From Austropuccinia psidii (lineage: Eukaryota > Basidiomycota > Pucciniomycetes > Pucciniales > Sphaerophragmiaceae): a stretch of 64,000 nt of DNA. Position 1 is the stretch's first letter. Each line of letters starts with the position of its first letter. Shown piece by piece: positions 54,476 to 64,000 of this stretch. Position numbers and translations under genes: made by a program. The notes under the pieces were generated by a model that was given only the letters and a program-made list of their open reading frames with translations, was not told where the DNA came from and did no database searches. Where the stretch lies: NCBI GenBank assembly GCA_023105745.1, contig JALGQZ010000006.1, positions 34,551,686-34,615,685 of the forward strand, written 5' to 3'.

Positions 54476-57329
54476 ATGAAAGTTCGTGATTGCCCTCAGT
54501 GCATTGAATTTGATTTTACAGACCAAAATGGCAAGAAAACTCGTGGTGTTCTTGTTTCTCAGAGGACTCATAATCAACATTGGGCTAAGCATTATCAATC
54601 TGTTCAACCCTTATCCAATATCATATCAAAAACCACCTATTGGACCATTCCAATTCAAAGGATGGTCAGAATCCATCAGATCAAAGTCACAAAAGTAGTA
54701 AACCAGATCATTGTACTGAAAATAGCTTTGGAGAATTGTATTGTAAGTTTTTTGGATATTTTATTTTGAATGACTCTGCTGATCTGCTACTTTTTATGAA
54801 TTAGGCCTTCTGCTTTTCTTTATTGCATGGTTATATGTTATTGGTGGGATGAGCCAAGATAAGTGTCAAGTTGCTTGAAGGTATCTCATTTATATTGTCA
54901 ACCTTTCAAGACAACTCAATAATAGCAAGTATATTCAGCCACATATTCCAAAGGATGTGCGGACTGTGGTTAAGAAATTCAACCTTACTCCTGAGCTTTC
55001 ACAATATGTTTGTTGTCCAAGATGCTATGCCACCTACAATTTTGAAACAGCTCCTCATGAGTTCCAATACAAGAACTTCCCAAAATCTCTTCCATGTGGC
55101 GTGTTTTTGTTTCATCCTGTCCATTTAATTTTACCTGTACCTCACCTTTGAAGGATTCCTATGAGTTCTTCTAGATCTCAACAAAATCACCAAAAGAGAA
55201 GGCCATTTTCAGCATATGTCACCTAAGATTTCTCAAATCGGCTCAGATGGTTTGTTCCTCAAGCTGGGCAATAAATTGAAGATTGGAAGAAATCTTTAAA
55301 TACAACAAGCGATTCTATTTATGATTACCAACAATCACCAGCATGGGAGGCGCTCTACCCCCGATCCCAACAAAGCTAGCATTGGCATTCAGCTTTTTTA
55401 CTGATTGGTTTATTCCTCTCTCAAACAAGGCAGCTGGAAAGCAAGTATCCCTTGGAGTTCTAGCTCTAAACTGCCTCAACCTTCCACCAACAAGTCGATG
55501 GAAGATGCACAACACTTTTCTTTCAGGCCTGGTTCCACAACCCACACAACCAAATATGGTGACTATCAATAACATCTTGAAAATTTTCATTGACGAAATA
55601 GCTCTTCTTGATGAAGGAATTATGATTCAGACCCCACAATACCCTAAAGGTTGCAAGGTGGTTGTCTGGCTGGGTTGCTTAATTGGAGATTTGGTAGCGA
55701 ATCACAAAGTAGCAGGGTTTGCTTCCCACTCTGCTACTCCATTTTGTTCTTGGTGTGACTGCTCAAAGGCTGATATTCAACAACTGAAATTGGGAAGACT
55801 ACGACAAAAACACATATTCAAAGACTGTTCACATCAATTTAAAGACCTTAGGAACAAGACAGAATGCACCAGGATGGTTAAGAAAACAGGCATTTGGTGG
55901 TCAGAGCTGAACTGTTTGCCCTATTGGTATCCTGTGCAACAGATACCACTTGGTATCATGCATAATTGGTTTGAAGGAATACTTCAACACCATTTTCGTA
56001 ATTGATGGAGATGGTATTTGGACAAACTTGTACAAGATGAAAACAAAACCAATGATTATGATACAGAAGACGACTTTGAGATGCAGGGTGGCAATACTTC
56101 AGGCCTGGTAGGTCTGTCATGGGACCAAGCACACAAGATGGTGTCTGCATTGAGGAATTTTACTGTTCCATTGGGTGTTACTCGCATTCCTCATTGGCTT
56201 GGACAGGAAAAAGAGGGGAAGATAAAGGCAAGTGAATGGCACTCACTTTTTGCAATCTATTTACCTTGAGCAGCCATCAATAATCTCATTGGAGATATTG
56301 ACCAATTGGGCAACAGTCCAAATGAAGCCATAAGAATGTGCCTCTTGGTGGAAAACTTTCGTGCATCGGTAGCATGCACACATATTTTGGAGGGTTTATC
56401 AATTGAAATATCCGATCGCTCACATTTTACAGAGGAATATCAAAAGTATTGTGATTTCTCAAAATCACTTTTCCATGGTTATGTCATCAACCCAAATCAT
56501 CACTAGTCCTTGCATATTGAAAGGCAGCTCAGGCATTGGGGCCCATTGATAGGTGTTTCAGAATTTTCTGGGGAGAGATTAATTGGGATTCTGCAGCATA
56601 TCCCAACTAGCGGCCAAATCGGTAACTCAAAATGGGTGGGAAGTTGGGGGCTCTGGCTGAACTTATTCTTTTTTCAAGGTAAATTTGGTGTAACAATAAT
56701 GAAATCATTTTGCCAATGGCAAATGTTAATGGAAAAAAATGAATGGGAGGTGTCTGAACAAATTCAAGAGAGTAATGAAGTTTATTTCGAGATGGATTAC
56801 AGCACTTACCTGAAGATTCTATTTCATTTGCGAAAAAAAAAACACCAAAACTCCGTGATTACTCAAACATTCCTCACCCAGAAGGTACAGCAGTATTGCT
56901 TAACTATGCAAAAGAATTAGCAACCATAAGGATAAGGGGTGTCTGATTGGTAATTCAGAACCTAACAATATGATTCAATATATATCCGCAGGTGAGATCC
57001 ATTGTGGAATTGTGATACATATTCTGAAGGTGGTCTGTCATGGGCCAAATGATAAACAACTGATCATCAAGCACCTGGACATAGCGAAGAGCATTTGGGA
57101 TGAAGCACCATGGTTGAAAGACGTTCTTGACAAGTTGGAAGTTGTACATCTAAGGCAAACAGGTAACAATGAAATAGTTCCTTCAAGTAATGTCTTGGCT
57201 ACTGGAGCCTACCACAAACTCCCAGCCTGGACCCTTGGATGCAAAGAGCCCAGTGTGCTGTTTCATGTGATCAAAAAAGGAGAAAATTTGGACTCAACTG
57301 GAATCTTTGTAGAAGATTCTGGATTGTGA
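54476..57329 (+). pseudogene. Tnp2-type transposase of the CACTA element, decayed
   Basis: From ATG 54476 it reads KVRDCPQCIEFDFTDQNGKK, a zinc-binding start seen in fungal Tnp2 proteins. There is a likely 62-nt intron (54743-54804, GTAAGT...TTAG), then FFIAWLYVIGGMSQDKCQVA, IPKDVRTVVKKFNL and a second cysteine motif YVCCPRCYATY. The Tnp2 domain (55343-56005) contains VANHKVAGFASHSATPFCSW, then WWSELNCLPYWYP and IMHNWFEGILQHHFRN. Further parts: LSWDQAHKMVSALRNFTVPL (56110), HWGPLIGVSEFSGERLIGIL (56535) and the C-terminus to 57329. In-frame stops occur at about 54872, 56003, 56267 and 56504. The family cuts at CACTA ends; this copy cannot make a full protein. Confidence 0.85.
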
Positions 57330-57926
57330 CGTGAGAAAAGTCACAATGGAGATGGACTCATTCTAATCAACAACTAGACGATGTATGAAATCATTGGTAA
57401 TGTTGGATTTTAACAATTGCTCTCTATGTAACTAATATTCAAGAAATGCAACAATCATGCAGTTCACCTTGCTTTAGCTCTTCCAACACCATTAATAAAA
57501 AACATCACGGCACTAATCAACTTGTCCACATGTTGCTCAAATTAAATCGTTAATTTTCCCAGGATAGCCATTTGAACTATTTACAATCAAAAATCACTCT
57601 TCAACTATTTACACTTTTCAATCCATGTATATTCGCATCATCAATCCATTTGCAAACAATCACTAGTCAACCCTAAAAAACCCAATCAACTTTGTCTAAA
57701 CCTAGATTCATCAACTATTTACAAAGGAAACTTCATTTATCTTCAAGTAAATTATCCACATGCAAGCCCAATACTATTCAAACAAAATCAATCCAAGAGA
57801 AATATTTACATTTTCATTTACCTTTGCAATCTGAGTCAATTTTTTTTCCTTGTATTGTTTTTTTCTCATCTTTATCAATAGAATTTAACTCAATAAAGAA
57901 TAAAACCAAGTAAAGATTCTTCAAAT
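57330..57926. other. spacer between the convergent CACTA genes
   Basis: AT-rich, with one 73-codon open frame (57692-57913) without a domain. The stops of the two genes face each other here, so it should hold both transcript ends. I do not assign terminators. Confidence 0.5.
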
Positions 57927-59788
57927 TTACCACTTGTCTTCCTCATAATAGTCCATTTGTGAATGCTGACTTTTCTTTCCTCTAGAATCCCAAGAATCTG
58001 ACATAATCACATCCCCTCCGGCTTCTTGACTTTCTTCAAACTCCTCATTGTGTTCCTCTGGTTCAAGCTCTATTTCACCTTGCTCCAACTCAATGATTTG
58101 CTTGATGACCAAATGGTTTTCAAAGTCATAGTGAGGATTGGCTGCATCTAAATCAACACTTTCATCATCACTCAAATCACCAGCATTGCTATCTCTTTCA
58201 CTACTTTCGGGAGTTCTAGGTTCAATTTCGTAATCTTTTATGGTCAAATCCCAGTATTTGTAGTTGAAAGAAATATCACCAAGTCTTTCATTGGGATGTT
58301 GTTTTCTCTTAGGAGGTAGGTCCTTGACTGGAACAAATGCGACCTCAGATAAATTGGCTGCCATTAATTTTTCAGAGTGATCTCTATCATTAAACCATTC
58401 TGGTCGGTAAAGGTCAATTGCAACATTTTTAGGTGTCTTTTTAAATTCAGAAATGATTGGAATCTTGGGCCTCCGACAAATTCATTGATTTGATCTGCGG
58501 CCCATCATGGCCTCAACATCTTTAATCTTGCAGTCAAGTCAGCGAAAGAAGGCAGTAGAATTCTCAGATTGGTAGGCAAGTGTCTTGATGACATAAACTC
58601 CTGCCTTTGAATTCTACTCATCATCACTATGTGCATTAACATCTGATGCAATGATTTGATACCTTTTTGCATAATTGTGGCCCACTAAAAACTTGTAACA
58701 CCAATGAAGTAGCTTTTTTCAAACATCACTTGGATTAGATTTTTGAACAAAAATCATTTGAAACAAACAAAACCACTTACTCTTAGTCTTTCCCGCTGTA
58801 CTACCTTTTTCTCTACCTCATGCTCATTCCATCCTTGGTCTTGAGATTCCATCTTATACCTTTTGGCTAATACATAGTGCACATAGTGATCATATGCAGT
58901 ACAAAGCAATCCCAGATCACCACAGTAAGTAAGGTTGGCCCGCATATATTGATAGGCCCCACTGCATGCAATTTGGCAAAATTTCATCAAGGCTACAACT
59001 CGACACGTCTCATTGTACAGGGAATTGGGAGCCTTTTCAAGATCAGGTGCCCAGATACAAATTCCCAGCTTGGCAAGCATTGCATGAATGTATGTGATGT
59101 AGAAATCTTGCATGTTTATAATATTTTTACCTATTTTTCTCTTTCCAGAACATGCATCACGTAAAGTTTGGACTTGAGCTTCGTTAATTGATTTCACACC
59201 TTGAGAGTTTTGTGGAACACTCTGAACCTCTTCAACACTGGAAAAGCGTTGGTAGAATTCTTTCAATTATTGTTTGTTGGGAGCTGTTGGCATTGCACCT
59301 GGAGTAATCCTCCCCCACAAAAGTTTGATGTGTACGTATAAAGCTTCCTAAATACATTTCTTAACCTAATTAGCCAACTGGATTTGAAAAAGTTGTATGC
59401 AGTTTCTCACCTTTGTATATTTGAAATCAGGAGGTGCATTTTGCATGAGCATTTGTATTGGATTGCACCTTACTGATGAAGCTGGTCGTACTTGGGGACA
59501 TTGGGTGCTTCTGGTTTTTTTTGATTTTTTTGTATGACTGCTTGCTTTTGGAGTATTATGCACTTGATCTTCAAAACTGATGTGGCGCCCCTTTCCTTTA
59601 TCTGTTTTTTGACTGTTGCTTCCCCAAGGATTTTCTTTGGCTGGTTCTGCAGCTTCTTCTTGCTGCCATAACTGGGCAATTAATTCGTCATGTTCCAAAA
59701 TGGCCTTTTGAATTGGTTGAACGTCAGTCTGGCCCAATGAGGGTCCTGCAGTTGGTTGAGCATGAGAATTTGAATTCAGAAACCTCAT
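57927..59788 (-). pseudogene. second CACTA gene (spliced, unknown function), decayed
   Basis: Exon 1 starts at ATG 59788 (MRFLNSNSHAQPTAGPSLGQ), is polar, and ends at a GTGAGA donor near 59395. Exon 2 begins after TTTAG near 59342 with ALYVHIKLLWGRITPGA, then FYQRFSSVEEVQ, GKRKIGKNIINMQDFYITYI and AYQYMRANLTYCGDLGLLCT, to a GTAAGT donor near 58782. Exon 3 starts after TTTTTAG near 58687 with VGHNYAKRYQIIASDVNAHS. It continues VYVIKTLAYQSENSTAFFR, PKIPIISEFKKTPKNVAIDL, MAANLSEVAFVPVKDLPPKR and an acidic tail to TGA-free end 57927. From memory of the family, such proteins accompany Tnp2 in fungal CACTA elements, but their role is not known to me. Stops at about 59267, 58620, 58545 and 58482 make it a pseudogene. 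Confidence 0.7.
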
Positions 59789-60532
59789 TTTAATTGAATG
59801 TTCTTGATAAACTAATGATAAGAATTGGTTTGCAGTAATTCAAACTAAATAAAAAATATGAGTAGTTGAAATTTGAGAAAATAAGTGCTATAGATTAATC
59901 AAACGTATTTAATGCAGTTAATTTATAACAGTTGAAAGGATTTAAAGCATGAGATGAAGCTTTTGAGAAGGTGAGTAGGCTTAAACCAATTGAAAGACAT
60001 GACCAAAAAATTAAATACAAGGGGAGGGACAAGAGCAGTAGCTAACTGGTATGATGCTATAGTGTGCCCATGTTTTATTTGAGGGATCCTAAGCAGGTGA
60101 ACAACATAAGAAAGGAATGTGTCTGGATTAGACATGGGGTACTTTGTGTGAAATGTCAACACAATAACTCCAGCAAGTTGTTTCAGACTTATCAATTGGG
60201 CTCACAGCACAACGGCTGAAAAATATGTTGCACGCACTTCGAAAACATAAAGAAGTTTCTTTCCAACTGTCAGAATTCTAATGTTTTTCTGAGAGATAAT
60301 CCATTGATTTTCTAGTTAGTGACTTCTTAGAAGGTTTGAGCAATAATGGCTCAAATAAAGAGGCATTTTTAGTCCTGCCCTAGTACTGGTCAAAGAATGT
60401 TCTCCAACACAAGAGGTTTAACCAGCTCTGTTTCACACTTGTTTCAAATGCCTTTCATAACCCTAGCATTCTGACAATTCAAGATATACATATGACCAGA
60501 AGGGGAAGATTACAAGCACTATTTCACAGCGC
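59789..60532. other. right subterminal region of the CACTA element
   Basis: No gene: the 90-codon minus frame at 59923-60195 has no domain. It should contain the promoter of the minus-strand gene and transposase-binding repeats, but apart from the terminal repeat I see no clear array. Confidence 0.45.
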
Positions 60533-60585
60533 CACAGCGTCAGGACGACGCTGCATCATGCAACATCAGCTGCTTGCCAGTAGTG
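60533..60585 (-). repeat. right terminal inverted repeat of the CACTA element
   Basis: On the minus strand it starts CACTACTGGCAAGCAGCTGA and ends TCCTGACGCTGTG. Partner of 54245-54297; the following CTA completes the duplication. Confidence 0.92.
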
Positions 60586-60588
60586 CTA

Positions 60589-61329
60589 AGACAGAAAGTT
60601 TTTTTTTTTCTTTTTGAGTCTGGAATTGTAACTGTGTCTGTAGCAATAACTTCTTTTCACCTTTCTATTTATCTTCAAAAATATTGTGTATATTGAATTC
60701 TATATCTATTTATCTTTCTGGTAAGCTTGAAACTGATACTAATGGTATGGAATACTACAGTGTGCTTCACCCTCAAGCATGCATGTTGAGTAATTGGCAT
60801 GTGTCAAGGATTGGGCCTGCACTTTTGGGCCAAAATATTCTCATGAATGATCTTTTTTACTAATTTTTATGCTCATTGATTGTGCTATTTTTTTGTTTTG
60901 ATATCCTTTTTTTCTGTCTATTGCCTTATTGCCTTGATCTTTATTGCAATGAGAATTGTAACTTGTTGCCTGAAATGGATTCCTTGGTTCCTGTTGGTGG
61001 TCCAAGCCCCATCCCATACCCTGCTCAAATGGGATGTGAACTTAAGTTGAGGTAATATTATGTGCCCTGTGAGCCAATCCCATAGAGGCATTCCCTTGGG
61101 TTCTTTGGAAAGTCTTCGGGCCGGGGGTCACCCTTAGCACTGCGTGTAGGTGTGGTGAGCATGCGCAAAAAAAAGCCCGCACAGAACTTAATGGCTATCT
61201 GTTATACCGTGCAACATAACTGATATACCATATGGGAAAACAGTTAGAATTTGCAGTGTGTGTTCTATTTGGAGGATGTTCTCTGGGCCAAATTTATCTG
61301 TTGAATTACAGGACTTGATCAATCATCAC
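60589..61329. other. no recognised gene; composition less AT-rich toward 61100
   Basis: A poly-T run follows the CACTA element. Around 61000-61200 GC-richer words appear (CGGGCCGGGGGTCACCC), with no open frame of note. It may be the decayed upstream part of the chromovirus fragment. Confidence 0.4.
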
Positions 61330-62026
61330 AATTCTTGTCAGCGTGTACACAAGCTGTACAGTACAAGCTGCGCCCCAGGGTTTGTTACAATCATCACCCA
61401 CTTCGTCGTGACCGTGGAGTGAGATTGGTATGGATTCTGTTGCCAAACTTGCCTTGTCCTGTGGCTTTGCTGCCATCCTTGTTGTAACAGATCTTTTTTC
61501 TAAATGTTGTCATCTACTTCCACGCCGCAAAGTTATGATGGGTGCTGATTAGGCTTTACTTTTTCCAGATCGCTTTGTTTGTCACCATGGATTTCCGACC
61601 AAAATCGCAGCGAACAGGGGTTCTATTTTTGTCAGTGCCTTTTGGCGGTCATTTTGCAAAGGTTTAGGTGATTTGTGCACTCCTTCCACTGCTTTCCATC
61701 CACAGACGGATGGCCAAACCGAGCGTTCGAACCAAACTTTGGAGGATTATTTGCGACATTTTTGCACGCATCGTCAACCCAATTGGCCAGATTTATTGCC
61801 CATGGCTCAGATTTGTTTCAATAATCCTGTTTCCTCCTCCTCAGTCTTTTCTCCATCTTTTCTCTGGAAGGGTTTTCACCCACGTGTTAATACTCTCACT
61901 ACCCCGTCTACTGTGACTGCCGCTGACCATTTCCTCTCCCAGTTAATGCGCAGCGAAGCTAAGGCCTTTATGGCTATCACTCGAGCAAAAAATCGTCAAG
62001 ATTTGCATTACAATGACGGATGTTAA
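61330..62026 (+). pseudogene. chromovirus integrase core, 5' truncated
   Basis: The frame from 61430 reads MDSVAKLALSCGFAAILVVT, DLFSKCCHLLPRRKVMMGAD, a stop at 61550, then FPDRFVCHHGFPTKIAANRG, IFVSAFWRSF, STAFHPQTDGQTERSNQTLE and LRHFCTHRQPNWPDLLPMAQ to 62026. This is a gypsy integrase of the Tf1/Maggy-like type, not the Gy1 type. The second catalytic aspartate (normally SDRGS) is asparagine here (AANRGS), and the stop breaks the core. Codon and base use are clearly GC-richer than in Gy1 and Gy2. Confidence 0.85.
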
Positions 62027-62561
62027 CCACATGACAACTTCTTCCCCGGCAATTTGGGTGTGTTGCGGCGCAGGTATTTAGCTACTACTCGACCTAGTGC
62101 CAAACTCGATTACCACTTTGTGGGCCCTTTTTATGGTGGGTCCAAATGTGGTCCGTTTGGTGTGACCAGTGTATTTGCGTTGAATACATCAGGTTTTCAA
62201 CATTGCATTGCTTAAACGATACTTGCTGCCTCCATCAACCCCCACTACTCTCCACCATCTGTCACTCCGACCTTGGTCAATGTATTGCCCTCCGTTACCA
62301 AATGGCGTGAAGTTTCTGCAGTCCTGGATTGTCGCTTTACTCAGCGAACTCACCATTACCTTTTGCGTTGAAAGGATTCTTCTCCGGAGGATGACACTTG
62401 GGTCCCTTTGGGTTTCATTTTGGGTTGTTTGTCCGGCAAACTCACGGCTTTTCACGATGCAAATCCCTCTCTACCTCGTCCACCCCCTCCTTCTTTGTCT
62501 GGCCTCTCGTTTTGTGGCAGCCTGGCTGCTACTCCATCTTTCCACTCAGGAAAATAATTAT
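62027..62561 (+). pseudogene. chromovirus integrase C-terminal region and chromodomain
   Basis: In changed frames the strand reads RRYLATTRPSAKLDYHFVGP (usual IRTTRPSKKLD...GPF), GFQHCIA at the position of HPVFHVS, SINPHYSPP, then a chromodomain VSAVLDCRFTQRTHHYLLR, a stop in place of W, KDSSPEDDTWVPL, and a proline-rich tail to the LTR. The W-to-stop change fits TGG to TGA. Confidence 0.78.
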
Positions 62562-62807
62562 TGTTACATTCTGTAGAAACTTCTGTGCCTTTCTATTGTT
62601 ACTTTGCATAGAAAATTCTGTTCCTTTCTCTTACTCTGATTACGTCAGCTAGAAATCTATATTGGATAATATTAAAATCTGACGCGTCTTAGCCTGTATT
62701 ACAATTTGTATGTTTCGTTTCTATTTAAAAGAGGAATCTCTCTTCCTTCTTCCTGTTTCTTCATCGAAAAATCATTATTGTTTTATCCCTTTTACAACAT
62801 CCTAACA
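62562..62807 (+). repeat. 3' LTR of the chromovirus (246 bp)
   Basis: It starts TGTTACATTCTG and ends CATCCTAACA (TGTTA/TAACA inverted ends), directly after the chromodomain frame and a purine-rich AGGAAAATAAT. It contains a TATA-like TATTTAAAAG at 62724-62733 before a pyrimidine-rich stretch. The short length is normal for this chromovirus type. The 5' LTR is not in the window. Confidence 0.7.
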
Positions 62808-62948
62808 GTTTGCCACACGATGAGGCCGGACGTCGAAATCTGTATGCTGCAAATGAAGTCAGGAGACTATGAAGGAGCACTCTCACCCACGCAATATATA
62901 TAGCAGGCTAATACTTCTATGTTAATATCTTGAATTTCAACGTCCAAA

Positions 62949-64000
62949 ATGAAAGAACTTGAATTAATCAAGTACAATGGATGTATATTCGCATTATTCT
63001 TACATTTGAGCTTTCATTTTTGCACGCTCACAAACCATTTACAGGAATCTAACAGTTGGTACAAAGTAGCCGTTGGCGATGGGACTCCTCGTTTGCTCAA
63101 TGGAGTGCAAGCCCATTTCCCACTCCGTGGAAGTCAGTTCTGTGAAAGCTCCTCCGCTGTAAGCTCCAATTGTTTTTTCTAAGTTAAGTTTCATGATTTC
63201 ATGGCCTGGTTTGGACGAGAGTTAATGAGTGGTTCATGATAGGAGACGCTAGGCTCTATTGCTTCAAAAAAAGGCAAAAAGCGTCCTGAAATAAAATCAG
63301 ATACGCCTGTTTCATTCGATAATCAAAGGCATGAATTGCTCAAGAAACAACGAACGGGAAGTGCTAGTGAGCTTCATAAGGAGGTACCTAATCCAAGTTG
63401 GTGCTCATCAAATCGAGCTTCATCTAACAAAATAATACAAGTACCTCTGAATGAGTTTTATTCAATCTATTACTACTCATTTCTGCTCAGAGCCACTGTT
63501 ACCAGTCGATGACTATTACAGGTCCTCCCTTACTCCTGATTCGATGGGTTACTCTGCCCCACCGAAACAGTGGGAAGGGTTTTACACTCCTCCAGAGTTC
63601 TTCACACAAACCATTGCTGTGACAGACGGGCTAAAAGTGCCTTCGGACTCAGAATTGAATTATAGTAAGGAAGTCGTTTTTTCTGTCGCAAGAAATCTTT
63701 TCAATGACACAACCTCAGCTCTCTTCAATGAATTTTTTAGAAGCATATTGACTTTGCTCAACTTGACGATTTTTTTTATCAATTTTTTTCATTCTTTAGG
63801 TCCATATGGGAAAAATGGGCTAACCTTTGAAGAAAAGGATATTGGAAAAATCCTGCTTTCGTTAAACCAATTCAGGGCAAGTGAATTAATAAAATGGGCA
63901 AAAAAAAAGTCGAGATATTGTATAGGTAAAACCGAAAACTCTGTATCAGTGCTTCAAACCCACAAGTCTGCTATTGGTACGTCAGAATTGAAAGATTTGG
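62949..64000 (+). CDS. partial multi-exon gene of unknown function at the window edge
   Basis: I do not recognise it. Proposed exons: 62949-63158, 63243-63366, 63491-63664, 63800 to beyond 64000, with introns GTAAGC...ATAG (84 nt), GTGAGC...TCAG (124 nt) and GTAAGG...TTAG (135 nt). The phases (0, 1, 1) agree and leave the spliced frame open to the edge. The exon 1 protein starts MKELELIKYNGCIFALFLHL; residues 11-27 are hydrophobic, like a signal or membrane segment. Exon 2 is basic (SKKGKKRPEIK). Exon 3 is rich in P, S and aromatic residues. Exon 4 has LTFEEKDIGKILLSLNQFRA. An unspliced frame is also open from ATG 63451 to the edge. The lower AT content and lack of repeat similarity suggest host DNA. 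The true start could be upstream, for example near ATG 62820. Confidence 0.5.

Larger units (their letters stand above)
54245..60585. mobile_element. CACTA (EnSpm-type) DNA transposon with TSD CTA
   Basis: Both ends begin CACTACTGGCAAG in inverted orientation and form 53-bp terminal inverted repeats (54245-54297 and 60533-60585) with 43 of 53 positions alike by my count. They contain repeated GACGCTG words typical of subterminal binding sites. CTA at 54242-54244 and 60586-60588 is the 3-bp duplication expected for CACTA elements. Inside are a Tnp2-type transposase gene (plus) and a second, convergent gene (minus), both decayed. Confidence 0.93.

Noticed and set aside
57927..59788. Ordinary host gene on the minus strand
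   Set aside because: It lies inside the CACTA terminal repeats, contains several stops, and resembles, from memory, proteins that accompany Tnp2 transposases.
1..64000. CRISPR array, bacterial operons, ribosomal RNA genes
   Set aside because: No regularly spaced identical repeats, no polycistronic gene order and no rRNA-like conserved stretches were seen; spliced frames and LTR elements point to a fungal nuclear genome.

Overview
The window looks like a repeat-dominated stretch of a fungal nuclear genome, most likely a basidiomycete and possibly a rust (Pucciniales). Three things point there: AT-rich DNA filled with long-LTR Ty3/gypsy elements, a CACTA DNA transposon whose Tnp2-type transposase resembles those common in basidiomycetes, and short GT-AG introns (62-135 nt) in the few spliced frames. 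The lineage below basidiomycete is a guess. No ordinary host gene is certain. The best candidate is a four-exon reading frame running off the right edge (62949 onward). I use local family names: Gy1 and Gy2 (gypsy elements), LTR-B, LTR-C and LTR-D (long terminal repeats), plus a CACTA element and a short-LTR chromovirus.

Left part (1-12010): old LTR fragments in both orientations, a Gy1-related 3' end (LTR 7380-9540, integrase remnant to 10668), a degenerate minisatellite (about 11090-11815) and stretches where I recognise nothing.

Centre (12011-36625): a stack of insertions resolved by target-site duplications (TSDs). An LTR-D copy received a solo LTR-C (12181-13808, TSD CACAA) and a complete but decayed Gy1 element (14136-36187, TSD TTAAT). 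That Gy1 copy received an LTR-B at its gag-protease boundary (19522-31571, TSD CCTTT/CCATT). The LTR-B then received a younger Gy2 element (20031-30725, TSD GAACC), whose two LTRs differ at only about 28 of 2025 positions by eye. Gy2 encodes Gag, aspartic protease, reverse transcriptase, RNase H, integrase and a chromodomain-like tail on the minus strand, interrupted by three in-frame stops and a few frame changes.

Right of the stack: a Ty1/copia gag-protease-integrase remnant (36630-38622), a Pif1/Helitron-type helicase remnant (39900-40520), a 430-bp TRIM-like direct-repeat element (40663-41092), an inverted Gy1 LTR junction, and a second, plus-strand Gy1 element (43033-48983). That element carries a 235-bp TSD-flanked insert with a tRNA-like segment. 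Next comes an apparent chimeric gypsy element with LTR-B at one end and the unrelated LTR-D at the other (48984-54159).

Right end: a 6.3-kb CACTA transposon (54245-60585, TSD CTA, 53-bp terminal inverted repeats) with two decayed convergent genes, a 5'-truncated chromovirus fragment ending in a 246-bp LTR (61330-62807), and the partial spliced gene at the edge. All boundaries come from reading the sequence by eye; none was checked with software.
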